Below are positions 26,108 through 35,892 of a DNA stretch of 64,000 nt, one piece after another. The first letter of the stretch is position 1. Each line of letters starts with the position of its first letter. This DNA comes from Pseudofrankia inefficax (GTDB lineage: Bacteria; Actinomycetota; Actinomycetes; Frankiales; Frankiaceae), in contig NC_014666.1 in assembly GCF_000166135.1 (NCBI RefSeq), forward strand, positions 2,666,001 to 2,730,000, given 5' to 3'. Made by a program: the position numbers and the translations under genes. The notes under the pieces were generated by a model that had not been told where the DNA came from, did not search any database, and saw nothing but the letters and a program-made list of their open reading frames with translations.

Positions 26108-26863
26108 GTGGTGACGACCCCCGTCTTCCACCTGGCGCCACTGCCAGCCGTCGACGTGTTCACGCTCGCCGGCCCGGAGGGGCGCCACGCGGCGACCGTG
26201 CGCCGGCTGCGGGTGGGGGAGCGCCTCGACGTCACCGACGGGGCCGGGCACGCGCTGCGCTGCGAGGTCGCCGCGGTGCGCCGGGACGAGCTGGACTGCC
26301 GGGTGCTGGACCGGGCCCACACCCCCGCGCCGGTGCCGCGTCTCGTCGTCGTGCAGGCGCTGGCGAAGGGCGACCGTGGCGAACTCGCGGTCGAGATGCT
26401 GACCGAGGTGGGCGTCGACGAGATCGTGCCGTGGTCGGCGGCGCGCAGCGTCGTCCGCTGGGACGGCGAGCGCGGCGCGCGTTCGCGGGGCCGCTGGGTG
26501 GCGAGCGCGGCCGAGGCGGCGAAGCAGGCCCGCCGGGCGCGCTGGCCGCTCGTCGCCGAGCTGGCCGGCACCGTGGCCGTGCGGGACCGGCTCGCGGTCG
26601 CCGGGCTGGGGCTGGTCCTGCACGAGAGCGCCGCCGAGCCGCTGGCCGGCCTGCCGGCGGGCCGGGCGGGCGACTGGCCGCCGGCGGGGGAGATCGTGCT
26701 GGTGGTCGGTCCCGAGGGCGGGATCTCCGACGAGGAACTCGCCGGTTTCGGGAAGGCGGGCGCGCGCTCCGTGCGGCTGGGCCCGACCGTGCTGCGCACC
26801 TCGACGGCCGGCGTCGCGGCGGCCGCCGTGCTGCTCGCGGCTACCGGCCGGTGGGACGGCTAG
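26108..26863 (+). CDS. rsmE: 16S rRNA m3U1498 methyltransferase RsmE
   Basis: A 251-residue SPOUT methyltransferase. The N-terminal PUA-like part (FTLAGPEGRHAATVRRLRVGERLDVTDG) is followed by the knotted domain with LVVGPEGGISDEELAGF and RLGPTVLRTSTAGVAA, both diagnostic. Start is GTG 26108 or 26111, ten bases after the dnaJ stop. It methylates U1498 in the 30S decoding region. Order dnaJ-rsmE-phoH is conserved in actinobacteria. Confidence 0.94.
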   Translation: MVTTPVFHLAPLPAVDVFTLAGPEGRHAATVRRLRVGERLDVTDGAGHALRCEVAAVRRDELDCRVLDRAHTPAPVPRLVVVQALAKGDRGELAVEMLTEVGVDEIVPWSAARSVVRWDGERGARSRGRWVASAAEAAKQARRARWPLVAELAGTVAVRDRLAVAGLGLVLHESAAEPLAGLPAGRAGDWPPAGEIVLVVGPEGGISDEELAGFGKAGARSVRLGPTVLRTSTAGVAAAAVLLAATGRWDG

Positions 26864-27044
26864 ACTGAACCTGGTAGTTCGTGTGGCATACCGCGTCCCG
26901 AATCCTCGAGTTCTTGGAGTTCGGGCTCGTGGGGCTCGGGTTTTCGGAGTTCGATTTCTCGGAGATCGGGTGCGCGCGGACCGCCGCTGAAGATTTCGCC
27001 CTTTTATCGACGAGAGGTGTCCCGGCCCACCCACGGCCGTCCTC

Positions 27045-28148
27045 ATGCCCGAATCCGCCACGCCCCACGGCGCCGCCACTGCCCAGGGTGGCGCCCCGCG
27101 CGCCATCGCCGCCCCGGCCGCGCCGACGGTCACCCGTTTCGTGGTGCCCGGCCCCCACAACATGGTCAGCCTGCTCGGCCACCAGGACGAGCTGCTCCGG
27201 GCCATCGAGCAGGCCCTGCGGTCCGACATCCACGTCCGGGGCAACGAGATCACGATCACCGGGGAGCCGGCCGAGAACGACCTGGCCGTCCGGCTGTTCA
27301 CCGAGCTGTCCGCGCTGCTGGACGCCGGGACCGTGCTGACCGCCCAGCACATCGAGCATTCCCTCGCCATGCTGCGCGGCGGCGGTACCGAGCGGCCCGC
27401 CGAGGTGCTCACCCTCAACATCCTGTCCAGCCGCGGCCGGACGATCCGGCCGAAGACGCTGAACCAGAAGCACTACGTCGACGCGATCGACACGCACACG
27501 ATCGTGTTCGGCATCGGCCCGGCCGGCACCGGCAAGACGTACCTGGCGATGGCCAAGGCGGTGCAGTACCTGCAGGCCAAGAAGGTCAACCGGATCATCC
27601 TGACCCGGCCGGCCGTCGAGGCGGGGGAGCGGCTCGGCTTCCTGCCGGGCACCCTGTTCGAGAAGATCGACCCGTACCTGCGCCCGCTGTACGACGCGCT
27701 GCACGACATGGTCGACCCGGACTCGATCCCCAGGCTGATCCAGAGCGGCACCATCGAGGTCGCCCCGCTGGCCTACATGCGGGGCCGGACGCTCAACGAC
27801 GCCTTCATCATCCTCGACGAGGCGCAGAACACCTCGCCCGAGCAGATGAAGATGTTCCTGACCCGGCTCGGCTTCGGCGCGAAGATCGTCGTCACCGGCG
27901 ACATCACCCAGGTGGACCTGCCGTCCGGCACCCGCAGCGGCCTGCGGGTCGTCCGGGAGATCCTCGACGGGATCGAGGACGTGCACTTCGCGAACCTGAC
28001 CAGCACCGACGTGGTCCGCCACCGGCTCGTCAGCGAGATCGTCGACGCCTACTCGCGCTGGGACGCGATCGACGGCGCCACGCCCACGGCCGGCCCCGGC
28101 TCGCCGCGCCCGGCCGCCGCCCGGCCCGCGCGCCGGGACCGACGGTGA
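27045..28148 (+). CDS. PhoH-like ATPase
   Basis: A 367-residue protein with a KH-like N-terminal domain and a P-loop ATPase. Walker A GPAGTGKT is at 158-165, Walker B-type FIILDEAQN follows, and [17 protein letters not shown] and [12 protein letters not shown] are family motifs. The last 25 residues are Ala/Pro/Arg-rich. PhoH proteins are linked to RNA metabolism and usually sit next to ybeY, as here. The 181-bp gap upstream contains an imperfect CCCGAATCC/GGAGTTCGGG hairpin that may terminate rsmE transcripts. Confidence 0.93.
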   Translation: MPESATPHGAATAQGGAPRAIAAPAAPTVTRFVVPGPHNMVSLLGHQDELLRAIEQALRSDIHVRGNEITITGEPAENDLAVRLFTELSALLDAGTVLTAQHIEHSLAMLRGGGTERPAEVLTLNILSSRGRTIRPKTLNQKHYVDAIDTHTIVFGIGPAGTGKTYLAMAKAVQYLQAKKVNRIILTRPAVEAGERLGFLPGTLFEKIDPYLRPLYDALHDMVDPDSIPRLIQSGTIEVAPLAYMRGRTLNDAFIILDEAQNTSPEQMKMFLTRLGFGAKIVVTGDITQVDLPSGTRSGLRVVREILDGIEDVHFANLTSTDVVRHRLVSEIVDAYSRWDAIDGATPTAGPGSPRPAAARPARRDRR

Positions 28149-28194
28149 CGCCCCGCGCGGCGACCACGGCCAGCCCGCAGGCAGGGAGATCCTG

Positions 28195-28761
28195 ATGTCC
28201 GTGTTCATCGCCAACGAGACGGGCGAGTCCGACGTCGACGAGGTGACGCTGGCGGGGCTGGCCCGCTTCGTGCTCGACGCGATGAAGGTCAACCCGCTGG
28301 CCGAGCTGTCCATCATGATCGTCGAGACGGCGGCCATGACGGACCTGCACGTGCGCTACATGGGCGAGGACGGCCCGACCGACGTGCTGGCCTTCCCGCA
28401 GGACGAGGCGTTCGAGTCGAGCTACGCCGACTCGGCCGACAACGACCCGGCCACGCTGCTCGGCGACGTCGTGCTGTGCCCCGAGGTGGCCCGCAAGCAG
28501 GCCGTCACCGCGGGCCACTCCGCCCAGCGGGAGCTGCACCTGCTGTGCACCCACGGCATCCTGCACCTGCTCGGCTACGACCACGCCGAGCAGGCGGAGG
28601 AGCGCGAGATGTTCCGCCTGCAGGAGGACCTGTTGACCCGCTGGGAGGCCGCCGTCGCCCTCGAGGCCGGCGCGGCCTCGGCTGGCGCGGGCGGGGCTGA
28701 CTCCGGTTCGGCTGGCTCCGGTTCGGCTGGCGCGGTGGCCGGCCCGGCCAGCGCCGGCTGA
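28195..28761 (+). CDS. ybeY: Endoribonuclease YbeY, 16S rRNA maturation
   Basis: A 188-residue metal-dependent RNase. The zinc motif [11 protein letters not shown] is at 120-130 and [10 protein letters not shown] at 62-71. Residues ~155-188 are an Ala/Gly/Ser low-complexity extension with repeats of (S/A)GSGSAG, beyond the usual family length. YbeY acts in 16S 3'-end processing and ribosome quality control. It lies between phoH and corC. Confidence 0.94.
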   Translation: MSVFIANETGESDVDEVTLAGLARFVLDAMKVNPLAELSIMIVETAAMTDLHVRYMGEDGPTDVLAFPQDEAFESSYADSADNDPATLLGDVVLCPEVARKQAVTAGHSAQRELHLLCTHGILHLLGYDHAEQAEEREMFRLQEDLLTRWEAAVALEAGAASAGAGGADSGSAGSGSAGAVAGPASAG

Positions 28762-28784
28762 GCCGCCGGTAACGGGACGTCGTA

Positions 28785-30233
28785 ATGGGGTCTGGAGATA
28801 CGCCACTCATCCTGTTGGCCGTGGCGGCCTCGCTGGTGGCCGCCGCGCTCGGCGGGGTCGACGCCGCGCTGACCCGGGTCTCCCGGGTCACCGTCGAGGA
28901 GTTCGTCCGCCAGGGCCGGCCCGGTGCGCGCCGGCTGGCGATCGTGGTCGCCGACCCCGGTCGCTACCTGGCGTTGCTGCTGCTGTTGCGGATCATGGGC
29001 GAGATGGTCGCCGCGGCCTGCATCACGATCGTCGCCGCGCATGCGTACGGGACCGGTTTCGCCTCGGTCTTCCTCGGCGCGGCGATCGCGACGCTGGTCG
29101 CCTATGTGCTCGTCGGGGTGATGTTCCGGACGCTCGGCCGCCAGCACGCCCCGTCGGTCGCGCTGGCCGGCGCCGGCCTGACCGTCAGCCTCGCCCGGCT
29201 GCTCGGGCCGTTGCCCCGCCTGCTGATCGCCCTGGGCAACGCGGTCACCCCGGGCAAGGGCTACCGGGACGGCCCGTTCGCCTCCGAGGCCGAGCTGCGC
29301 GACCTGGTCGACCTCGCCGAGGAGAACGAGGTCATCGAGCCGGAGGAACGCGACATGATCGCGTCGGTCTTCGAGCTCGGCGACACCCTGGTCCGCGAGG
29401 TGATGGTGCCCCGGCCGGACATGGTCTTCATCGAGTCGACCAAGACCGTCGACGCGGCGATCTCGCTGGCCCTGCGGGGCGGCTTCTCGCGCATCCCGGT
29501 CGTCGGGGAGAGCGTCGACGACGTCGTCGGCATCGTGTTCCTGAAGGACCTGGTCGGCCGCGAGCGTGAGGGCGGCGGCGACGGGTCGGTCGAGTCGGTG
29601 ATGCGCCCGCCGGTCCTGGTACCGGAGAGCAAGCCCGCCGACGACCTGCTCCGCGAGATGCAGGCCTCGCGCACCCACATGGCCGTCGTCATCGACGAGT
29701 ACGGTGGCACCGCCGGCCTGGTGACGATCGAGGACATCCTCGAGGAGATCGTCGGCGAGATCGTCGACGAGTACGACAGCGCGGTGCCGCGGGTCGAGTG
29801 GCTGGACGACGAGACCGCCCGGGTGACCGCCCGGCTGGAGGTCGAGGACCTCGCGGAGCTGTTCGGCGTCAGCGAGGACGACCTGCCGGGCGCGGACGGC
29901 GTCGAGACCGTCGGCGGGCTGCTGGCCAGCGCGCTGGGACGGGTCCCGATCCCCGGCGCGACCGCCTCGGTCGGCGGGCTGTCGCTGACCGCCGAACGGG
30001 CGGCCGGCCGGCGCAACCAGATAGGTACCGTCGTCGTGCACCGCATCGGCACCGGGTCGGCCACCGACGGCGACACGGGTGACCCCTTCGCCGACGAGGC
30101 CGATCCGCGCCGGGATACGGGGCGGGGCGAGAACGGCAGGTCCGCCGGCAGAGGCGAGGCCAGCCGTGGCGGCAGTCAGAAGGGTGAGGAGCGCGATGGG
30201 CAGCGAGGCCAACGAGATCCGGCTGGCCGCTGA
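28785..30233 (+). CDS. CorC/HlyC-type membrane protein with CBS pair
   Basis: A 482-residue protein. An N-terminal DUF21-like membrane region has three to four helices (to about residue 135). The characteristic EENEVIEPEERDMIASVFEL linker leads into two CBS domains (VREVMVPRPDMVFI and MAVVIDEYGGTAGLVT). A CorC_HlyC domain follows (~340-425), then a hydrophilic Gly/Arg-rich tail. The family is linked to Mg2+/Co2+ export or resistance. The gene overlaps the next gene by 38 bp. Confidence 0.9.
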   Translation: MGSGDTPLILLAVAASLVAAALGGVDAALTRVSRVTVEEFVRQGRPGARRLAIVVADPGRYLALLLLLRIMGEMVAAACITIVAAHAYGTGFASVFLGAAIATLVAYVLVGVMFRTLGRQHAPSVALAGAGLTVSLARLLGPLPRLLIALGNAVTPGKGYRDGPFASEAELRDLVDLAEENEVIEPEERDMIASVFELGDTLVREVMVPRPDMVFIESTKTVDAAISLALRGGFSRIPVVGESVDDVVGIVFLKDLVGREREGGGDGSVESVMRPPVLVPESKPADDLLREMQASRTHMAVVIDEYGGTAGLVTIEDILEEIVGEIVDEYDSAVPRVEWLDDETARVTARLEVEDLAELFGVSEDDLPGADGVETVGGLLASALGRVPIPGATASVGGLSLTAERAAGRRNQIGTVVVHRIGTGSATDGDTGDPFADEADPRRDTGRGENGRSAGRGEASRGGSQKGEERDGQRGQRDPAGR

Positions 30234-30645
30234 GCCGCGGGACGCCGGGCGACCGGACGCCGCGGCGCGGCGTGGCGAGCCGGTGACCGGCGAGCTGGCC
30301 GCCGAGGACGCGAAGCTGGTCGTGCTCGCCCGCTCCGCCCGGCTGCGGGCCTACACCCCGCACGGGGAGCGGTCCGAGGGCGCGGCCGTCCGCGACACCG
30401 ACGGGCGGACCTACGCCGCCGCGACCGTCGGGCACAGCCGGCCCGAGCTCGTGACCGGAGCGCTGCGGGCCGCCGTGGTGGCGGCCGCCGCCAGCGGCGC
30501 GCGCCGGTTCGAGGCCGCCGCCGTGGTCACCGAGGACGCGGCGCCCGCGGCCGACGACCTCGCGGTGCTGGCCGAGTTCGGCCCAGGCGTCCCCGTCTTC
30601 CTCGCCGGCCCCGACGGCGTTCCCCGCAACCGGACGGTGGTCTGA
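30196..30645 (+). CDS. Cytidine deaminase-like protein lacking the zinc site
   Basis: A 149-residue protein starting at ATG 30196 within the 3' end of corC, preceded by AGGGTGAGGAG. Its core (DAKLVVLARSARLRAYTPHGERSEGAAVRDTDG, TYAAATVGHSRPELVTGALRAAVVAAAASGA) aligns in outline with cytidine deaminase. However the catalytic HAE/CAE and PCxxC zinc ligands are missing, and there is no cysteine at all. Orthologous genes occupy this position between corC and era in many actinobacteria. Probably a non-enzymatic paralogue; function unknown. Confidence 0.8.
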   Translation: MGSEANEIRLAAEPRDAGRPDAAARRGEPVTGELAAEDAKLVVLARSARLRAYTPHGERSEGAAVRDTDGRTYAAATVGHSRPELVTGALRAAVVAAAASGARRFEAAAVVTEDAAPAADDLAVLAEFGPGVPVFLAGPDGVPRNRTVV

Positions 30646-30648
30646 GAC

Positions 30649-31680
30649 ATGGCACGACACCCCACGAAGGCACCGGCCCCGGGCGCTCCCGGGCGCGCGG
30701 GCGCCGAGCCGGACCAGCCGGGCACCTTCCGGTCCGGGTTCGCCTGCTTCGTCGGGCGGCCGAACGCCGGCAAGTCGACGCTGACGAACGCCCTGGTCGG
30801 GACGAAGATCGCGATCACCAGCGGCCGGCCGCAGACCACCCGGCACGCGGTGCGCGGCATCGTGCACCGGCCGGACGCGCAACTGGTGCTCGTCGACACC
30901 CCGGGTCTGCACCGGCCGCGCACGCTGCTCGGTGAGCGGCTCAACGACGTGGTCCGCGCGACCCTGTCCGAGGTCGACGTCGTCGGCTTCTGCGCGCCGG
31001 CCGACGAACCGGTCGGCCGGGGCGACCGGTACATCGCCGAGGAGCTGTCCCGGCTGCCGGGGCGGACCCCGGTGATCGCGATCCTGACCAAGACCGACCT
31101 GGTCAAGGACCCGGACCGGATCGGCGCCCGACTCCTGGAGCTCTCCCAGCTCGCCGACTTCGCCGAGATCGTGCCGGTGAGCGCCGTGCCCGTGCCGGTG
31201 CGGGGGGACGGCCGGGCCGCGGGCGACGACCGGGTCCGCGCCGCCGGCCACCAGCTGGACGTCCTGGCGGACCTGCTGGTGGCGCGGCTGCCACTGGGAC
31301 CGCCGCTGTACCTGGACGGCGAGCTGACCGACGAGCCGGAGCGGGTGATGGTCGCCGAACTGGTCCGGGAGGCGGCGCTGGAGGGCGTGCGCGACGAGCT
31401 GCCGCACTCGCTCGCCGTGGTCGTCGAGGAGATGCTGCCCCGCGAGGACCGCCCGGCGGAACGGCCCCTGCTCGACGTGCACGTCAACGTGTTCGTCGAG
31501 CGGCCCAGCCAGAAGGCGATCGTGATCGGTGCCGGCGGCTCCCGGCTCAAGGACGTCGGGACCAAGGCCCGGGCCCAGATCGAGGCGCTGCTGGGCACCC
31601 CGGTCTTCCTCGATCTGCACGTCAAGGTCGCCAAGGACTGGCAGCGCGACCCCAAGCAGCTGCGTCGCCTCGGCTTCTGA
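30649..31680 (+). CDS. era: GTPase Era, 16S rRNA-binding ribosome assembly factor
   Basis: A 343-residue protein. G1 GRPNAGKS is at 36-43, the SGRPQTTR switch motif precedes DTPG (83-86), and G4 TKTD is at 147-150. The KH domain has [19 protein letters not shown] near the C-terminus. The ~25-residue N-terminal extension and a Gly/Arg insert near residue 185 are extra. Era couples 30S maturation to growth. It is separated by 3 bp from the upstream gene and followed by recO. Confidence 0.96.
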   Translation: MARHPTKAPAPGAPGRAGAEPDQPGTFRSGFACFVGRPNAGKSTLTNALVGTKIAITSGRPQTTRHAVRGIVHRPDAQLVLVDTPGLHRPRTLLGERLNDVVRATLSEVDVVGFCAPADEPVGRGDRYIAEELSRLPGRTPVIAILTKTDLVKDPDRIGARLLELSQLADFAEIVPVSAVPVPVRGDGRAAGDDRVRAAGHQLDVLADLLVARLPLGPPLYLDGELTDEPERVMVAELVREAALEGVRDELPHSLAVVVEEMLPREDRPAERPLLDVHVNVFVERPSQKAIVIGAGGSRLKDVGTKARAQIEALLGTPVFLDLHVKVAKDWQRDPKQLRRLGF

Positions 31681-31759
31681 CCGCTGTCGGGCCGTCCCCG
31701 CGGGTGGCACGACAAGGCTGGCCGCGCGGCGTGTCGCCGGTGCGTGCGACCATGGGTGC

Positions 31760-32491
31760 ATGCCGGTCTACCGCGATGAGGGGGTCGTGCTGCGCACGAT
31801 GCCGCTCGGTGAGGCCGACCGGATCGTCACGCTGTTCACCCGGCGCAACGGGCGGGTACGGGCCGTGGCGAAAGGGGTACGCCGGACGTCGTCGCGGTTC
31901 GGCGCCCGGCTGGAGCCGGCGATGTACGTCGACCTCCAGCTGCACCAGGGCCGCTCGCTGGACACCGTCACCCAGGCCGACCTGCTCGGCTCCTACGGCG
32001 CGGTCCTGGCGACCGACTACGCCCGGCACACGGCCGCCGCGGTGATGCTGGAGACCGCCGAGCGGCTGACCAGCGAGGAGCGCGAGCCGGCGCTACGGCT
32101 GTTCCTGCTGCTCGTCGGCGGGCTGCGTACCCTGGCGTCCGGCGAGCATCCGCCGGGCCTGGTGATGGACGCCTTCCTGCTGCGCGCGCTCGCGGTCAGC
32201 GGGTACGGGATGGCGCTGGACGACTGCGCGCGCTGCGGGGAGCCGGGGCCCCACCCGTCGGTGTCGGTCGCCGGTGGAGGCGTAGTCTGCCCGCGGTGTC
32301 GACCGCACGGCGCGGCGTCGGTGTCGGTCACCGCCGTCCAGCTGCTGGCTGATCTGCTGCACGGCGACTGGGCCGAGGCGGAGGCTACCGATGTGCGCAC
32401 CAGGCGGGAAGCGGCCGGCATCGTCGCCGCGTACCTGCAGTGGCACCTGGAACGAGGGCTTCGGGCGCTGCCACACCTCGAGCGGGCGTGA
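31760..32491 (+). CDS. recO: DNA repair protein RecO
   Basis: A 243-residue protein. The N-terminal OB fold opens [20 protein letters not shown] and contains [12 protein letters not shown]. The zinc site is Cys156/159 and 177/180 (CARCG and CPRCR). RecO works with RecR to load RecA onto SSB-coated DNA. ATG 31760 is the only start that keeps the typical N-terminus. Confidence 0.95.
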   Translation: MPVYRDEGVVLRTMPLGEADRIVTLFTRRNGRVRAVAKGVRRTSSRFGARLEPAMYVDLQLHQGRSLDTVTQADLLGSYGAVLATDYARHTAAAVMLETAERLTSEEREPALRLFLLLVGGLRTLASGEHPPGLVMDAFLLRALAVSGYGMALDDCARCGEPGPHPSVSVAGGGVVCPRCRPHGAASVSVTAVQLLADLLHGDWAEAEATDVRTRREAAGIVAAYLQWHLERGLRALPHLERA

Positions 32492-32530
32492 CAGCCGGCG
32501 CCCGGTCCGCGTTCTGGCGGGCACCCGGAC

Positions 32531-33409
32531 GTGAAGAGACAGGAACCAGGCACGAACATGGGAGAGGCAATGCGCGTCGGCGTCGCGCCGGAGCAGCGGG
32601 GAGGTGGACTACCGGTGAGCCTGCAGGATGGCGGAGTTAGGCCGCACCGGGACCCGCATCCGCACCCGTCCGGGGCACGCCCCCCGACGATTCCGGCGGA
32701 ACTGGTGCCCCAGCATGTCGCCATCGTCATGGACGGCAACGGCCGATGGGCGACGCTGCGCGGACTGCCGCGCACGAAGGGCCACGAGGCGGGCGAGGAC
32801 GCGCTGTTCGACTGTGTCGAGGGCGCGATCGAGCTCGGCATCCGCTGGATCTCGGTGTACGCGTTCTCGACGGAGAACTGGAAGCGCGCACCGGACGAGG
32901 TGGCCTTCCTGATGCGCTTCGTCGACGGTGTGTTCGGCCGGCGGATCGACGACATGGACTCCCTGGGCGTGAACGTCCGCTGGGCCGGGCGCCGGCCCCG
33001 CCTGTGGAACAGCGTCATCCGCCGGCTGGAGAAGGCCGAGGAACGCACCAAGAACAACGACCGGATCACGCTGGCGATGTGCATCAACTACGGCGGCCGG
33101 GCCGAGATCGCCGACGCCGCCGCCCTGATGGCCCAGGACGTCCGGGACGGCCGGCTGAAGCCGGACAAGATCGACGAGCGTACCTTCGCCCGCTACCTCG
33201 ACGAGCCGGACATGCCCGACGTGGACCTGCTGATCCGCACGTCCGGTGAGCAGCGGCTGTCCAACTTCCTGCTCTGGCAGGCCGCGTACGCGGAGTTCGC
33301 GTTCGTCGACACGCTCTGGCCGGACTTCGACCGGCGCGATCTGTGGGCCGCGTGCGAGGAGTACGCCCGGCGCGACCGCCGCTACGGCGGCGTCATCGCG
33401 CGGGCATAG
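32531..33409 (+). CDS. uppS: Isoprenyl transferase (undecaprenyl/polyprenyl diphosphate synthase)
   Basis: A cis-prenyltransferase of up to 292 residues. [13 protein letters not shown] (62-74) carries the catalytic Asp, STENWKR and [22 protein letters not shown] are further signature regions. It makes the lipid carrier for cell-wall synthesis. The first ~50 residues are not conserved, so the start is uncertain among ATG 32531, 32558 and 32570 and a GTG at 32615; the last two follow GGAG-like sites. Confidence 0.94.
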   Translation: MKRQEPGTNMGEAMRVGVAPEQRGGGLPVSLQDGGVRPHRDPHPHPSGARPPTIPAELVPQHVAIVMDGNGRWATLRGLPRTKGHEAGEDALFDCVEGAIELGIRWISVYAFSTENWKRAPDEVAFLMRFVDGVFGRRIDDMDSLGVNVRWAGRRPRLWNSVIRRLEKAEERTKNNDRITLAMCINYGGRAEIADAAALMAQDVRDGRLKPDKIDERTFARYLDEPDMPDVDLLIRTSGEQRLSNFLLWQAAYAEFAFVDTLWPDFDRRDLWAACEEYARRDRRYGGVIARA

Positions 33410-33413
33410 CCGC

Positions 33414-33836
33414 GTGACCGACCCGACCGGGCCGCCCGCGGTCCCCGAAGGCTTTCACGCCCCGCCGGCGGCTCCCGTGCTGGCGATGGTGCGCTTCCAG
33501 GTGCCGGCCGCCGCCTCGGACGAGTTCGCCGTGGGCGCGGACGGCTCGCTCGCCGCGCTCGCCCGCGCGCGCGGCTTCCGTGGTGGCCGGCTGGTCCGCG
33601 CCGTCGACGACCCCGAGGCCTGGGTCCTGGTGACCGAGTGGGACGGGCCGGGAGCGTGGCGGCGGGCGCTCGGGGGCTTCGACGTCCGCCAGCTGCTCAC
33701 GCCGCTGCTCGGCTGGGCACTCGACGCCCCGGGCGCCTTCGAGATCCTCGTCGACCGGGACGGCCCGGGTGACGCCGTCCGTCGCCACGAGTCGTCCCTC
33801 GCCCCCGACGCCGCCACCGCGACCCCCGGCCACTGA
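33414..33836 (+). CDS. Antibiotic biosynthesis monooxygenase (ABM)-like protein
   Basis: A 140-residue protein starting at GTG 33414, 4 bp after uppS. The ABM ferredoxin-like core runs ~20-110 (VLAMVRFQVPAAASDEF, GFRGGRLVRAVDDPEAWVLVTEW, WRRALGGFDVRQLLTPLL). Homologues of this type sit beside uppS in other actinobacteria. Members range from quinol monooxygenases to heme oxygenases, so no reaction is assigned. The C-terminal 30 residues are disordered. Confidence 0.75.
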   Translation: MTDPTGPPAVPEGFHAPPAAPVLAMVRFQVPAAASDEFAVGADGSLAALARARGFRGGRLVRAVDDPEAWVLVTEWDGPGAWRRALGGFDVRQLLTPLLGWALDAPGAFEILVDRDGPGDAVRRHESSLAPDAATATPGH

Positions 33837-33892
33837 TCGACCCGGCGCCGCATCCGGCCCGTGACCAGGATGACTCAATAAGATCGGTCTGG

Positions 33893-35287
33893 GTGGAGTT
33901 GGCCGCCTCGCCGCGGCGGCGGCTTCGCCGCGGCGACTCTGTGGTGGTGCGGGGACTGGGGAGTCGGGTGGAGCTGGCGAAGGGCGCGAACGCGCCGGTG
34001 CGGGTTCCGGTCGCGCGGGTGTCGCTCACGTCGAGGCTGCCGGCGGGGTCCGTCGACCTGTTCGCCCTGGAGCTGACCGGGCGGCGCCGGGTGCGTGACG
34101 ACGGTGACCTGGTCTTCTACAACCAGCGGCGCTCGGCGGACGGCTGCCTGTGGCTGGTCAGCGAGCGCTGCGTGCGGATCGCCCTGGACGAACTGCCGGG
34201 CGAGGTCGAGACAGTGGTGATCGCCGCCGGCCTCGCCGACGACTGGCCCGGCGCCCTGGCCGACGACCCCGCGACACGAGTCGAGGTCCAGGAGGCCGGC
34301 GAGTCGGCCTGGGACGGCCCGGACGACGACGGTGCCTGGGCGGTGAGCCACCGGGTCGAGGCCGACGGTGGCGAGCGCTGCGTCGTGCTGGTCGAGCTGT
34401 ACCGGCGCGACGGCGGCTGGAAGGTGCGGGCCGTCTCGCAGGGCTGGACCGCCGGAACGGTCGCCCTGCTCACCGAGCACGGCGTGCACGTCGAGCGGGA
34501 CCCCACCGGGGACGACACCCCGTCCGTCGCCCCGACGCTGCCCGAGGTGCCGGTCCCGTCGCCCCGCCCCCTCGCGCCCACGCGGCCCCTCCCGTCAGCG
34601 CACCCCCAGCCGCGGACGCACCCCCGCTCGCAGCCGGATCCCCTCTCACCGACTCTGCCGTACCCAGCCGCCCCCTGGGCCGTCCGCGCCGCCGACCTGT
34701 CCGATGCTCCGACCGAGATCGTCGACTCGCCGACCGGCGCCTGGCCGGTCTGGCGACGGCCGACTGACGCACCCGAGGAGAGCTCGACGGGTCCGGGCGA
34801 GGCACGGACGAGATCCGCGGAGCCCCGGACCGGTGCCGGCCACGGGGCTGCCGGGGGAACCCGGCACCTGCGGGTCGAACCCGTCGCCCGGGCGACCCGG
34901 CGGGCGCCGCTGGACCTGCTGGAGATGGACCCGTACGACTTCGAGCAGCTGGTCGCCAACCTGATGACCAGGATGGGCTACGACACCAGGCGGGTCGGCC
35001 GGTCGGGCGACGGTGGCGTCGACGTCGAGGTCTACTCGGACGACCCACTGGGGTCGGGGCTGATCGTCATCTCGGTGAAGCGCTACCGGCGGACCGTTGG
35101 CGCGCACTACGTCCGCGAGCTCGCCGGCACGGTCGCCGACCGAGACGCGATCAAGGGCATCCTGGTCACGACCTCGGGGTTCGGCCCGTCCTCGGTCGAG
35201 TTCGCCGCGAAGAACCGCCTGGAGCTGGTCGACGGCGAGCGGCTGCGCGGCTGGCTCGCCGAGTACCTCGACCTCGACACGGTCTGA
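33893..35287 (+). CDS. TerD domain fused to an Mrr-type restriction endonuclease domain
   Basis: A 464-residue fusion. Residues ~30-205 form a TerD-like domain (VSLTSRLPAGSVDLFALELT, DGDLVFYNQRRSADG, then a strand-rich half ending EHGVHVERD). Residues ~206-335 are a Pro/Arg/Thr-rich linker. Residues ~341-462 are an Mrr-type PD-(D/E)xK nuclease (DPYDFEQLVANLMTRMGYD, GRSGDGGVDVEV, VISVKRYRR, GILVTTSGFGPSS). Asp377 and Lys396 are kept, but the residue two before the Lys is Ser394, where Mrr enzymes normally have Gln or Glu. Start GTG 33893 has a poor ribosome site. TerD proteins bind calcium and belong to tellurite/phage-stress systems; the fusion suggests a stress-gated nuclease. Confidence 0.88.
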   Translation: MELAASPRRRLRRGDSVVVRGLGSRVELAKGANAPVRVPVARVSLTSRLPAGSVDLFALELTGRRRVRDDGDLVFYNQRRSADGCLWLVSERCVRIALDELPGEVETVVIAAGLADDWPGALADDPATRVEVQEAGESAWDGPDDDGAWAVSHRVEADGGERCVVLVELYRRDGGWKVRAVSQGWTAGTVALLTEHGVHVERDPTGDDTPSVAPTLPEVPVPSPRPLAPTRPLPSAHPQPRTHPRSQPDPLSPTLPYPAAPWAVRAADLSDAPTEIVDSPTGAWPVWRRPTDAPEESSTGPGEARTRSAEPRTGAGHGAAGGTRHLRVEPVARATRRAPLDLLEMDPYDFEQLVANLMTRMGYDTRRVGRSGDGGVDVEVYSDDPLGSGLIVISVKRYRRTVGAHYVRELAGTVADRDAIKGILVTTSGFGPSSVEFAAKNRLELVDGERLRGWLAEYLDLDTV

Positions 35288-35892
35288 CCGCTGGCCGGCC
35301 GCGTCCACTGGCCGGCCGTCCGCTGGCCGGTCGTGTCCGCTGGCCCCGGGATACCCCCGTTCGCGGGACGACGTCGGCCGCTGGTCCGTTGGATAGTGTC
35401 ATTCGCTGATCTCGGAGATCGATCCCTCGTCACTATGCGTTTTAGGGATGCCCACGTCAGGCGTCGTTGAAGCCAAATGATCACCCTGCGAAGGCTGATT
35501 CTGTTACGCAACGTTACGTAGCGTCGCGAGAAGAGTTGCTAGTACCACCACTTTGGTGCTCTAATGTCACCATGCTTCGCCGAACGTCATAGATCGGTCG
35601 CTCCACGCGTACGGGTCGCGCCCAGGCTCGCCGGGGGCGGCGAGTGTGACGTTTGGCGGCGCGCATCCGTCTTCCCGGTCTTCTTCGGGCCGGGAAGCCG
35701 CTCAGTGGTGTCCACCGCCGAACTAGAGGCTCTCGATCTCTTGATAGCGCGTGGGGGCGCCGACAACCGTGCGGTCCTGGTCCCGCCACGTTTTCTGCTG
35801 CCGTGTTCGAGGGACGCGGACCGCGCGTGACCTGGTCCTGGCCGCAATTTGCGGACCGGATTCTTCGTTCAACCGAGAAGGGGAACGAACTC
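35288..35892. other. 605-bp intergenic region, locally AT-rich, with two palindromes
   Basis: No credible gene. The stretch 35395-35575 has clearly lower GC than its surroundings and includes a perfect GATCTCGGAGATC at 35408-35420 and a near-perfect TACGCAACGTTACGTA at 35505-35520. An imperfect AGTACCA/TGGTGCT hairpin is at 35541-35560. The remainder up to 35880 is probably a leader for the next gene, which has its own GGGGAAC ribosome site. Confidence 0.5.
35505..35520. promoter_or_regulatory. Candidate operator, 14/16 palindrome
   Basis: TACGCAACGTTACGTA matches its own reverse complement at 14 of 16 positions and lies in an AT-rich island about 370 bp upstream of the SnoaL-like gene. It may be a regulator site for the 35893-37639 genes; the regulator is unknown. 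Confidence 0.35.

Noticed and set aside
35564-35830. Short frames on both strands in the 605-bp gap before the SnoaL-like gene
   Set aside because: No ribosome site, no family resemblance and Arg-rich composition; the AT-rich part looks regulatory.
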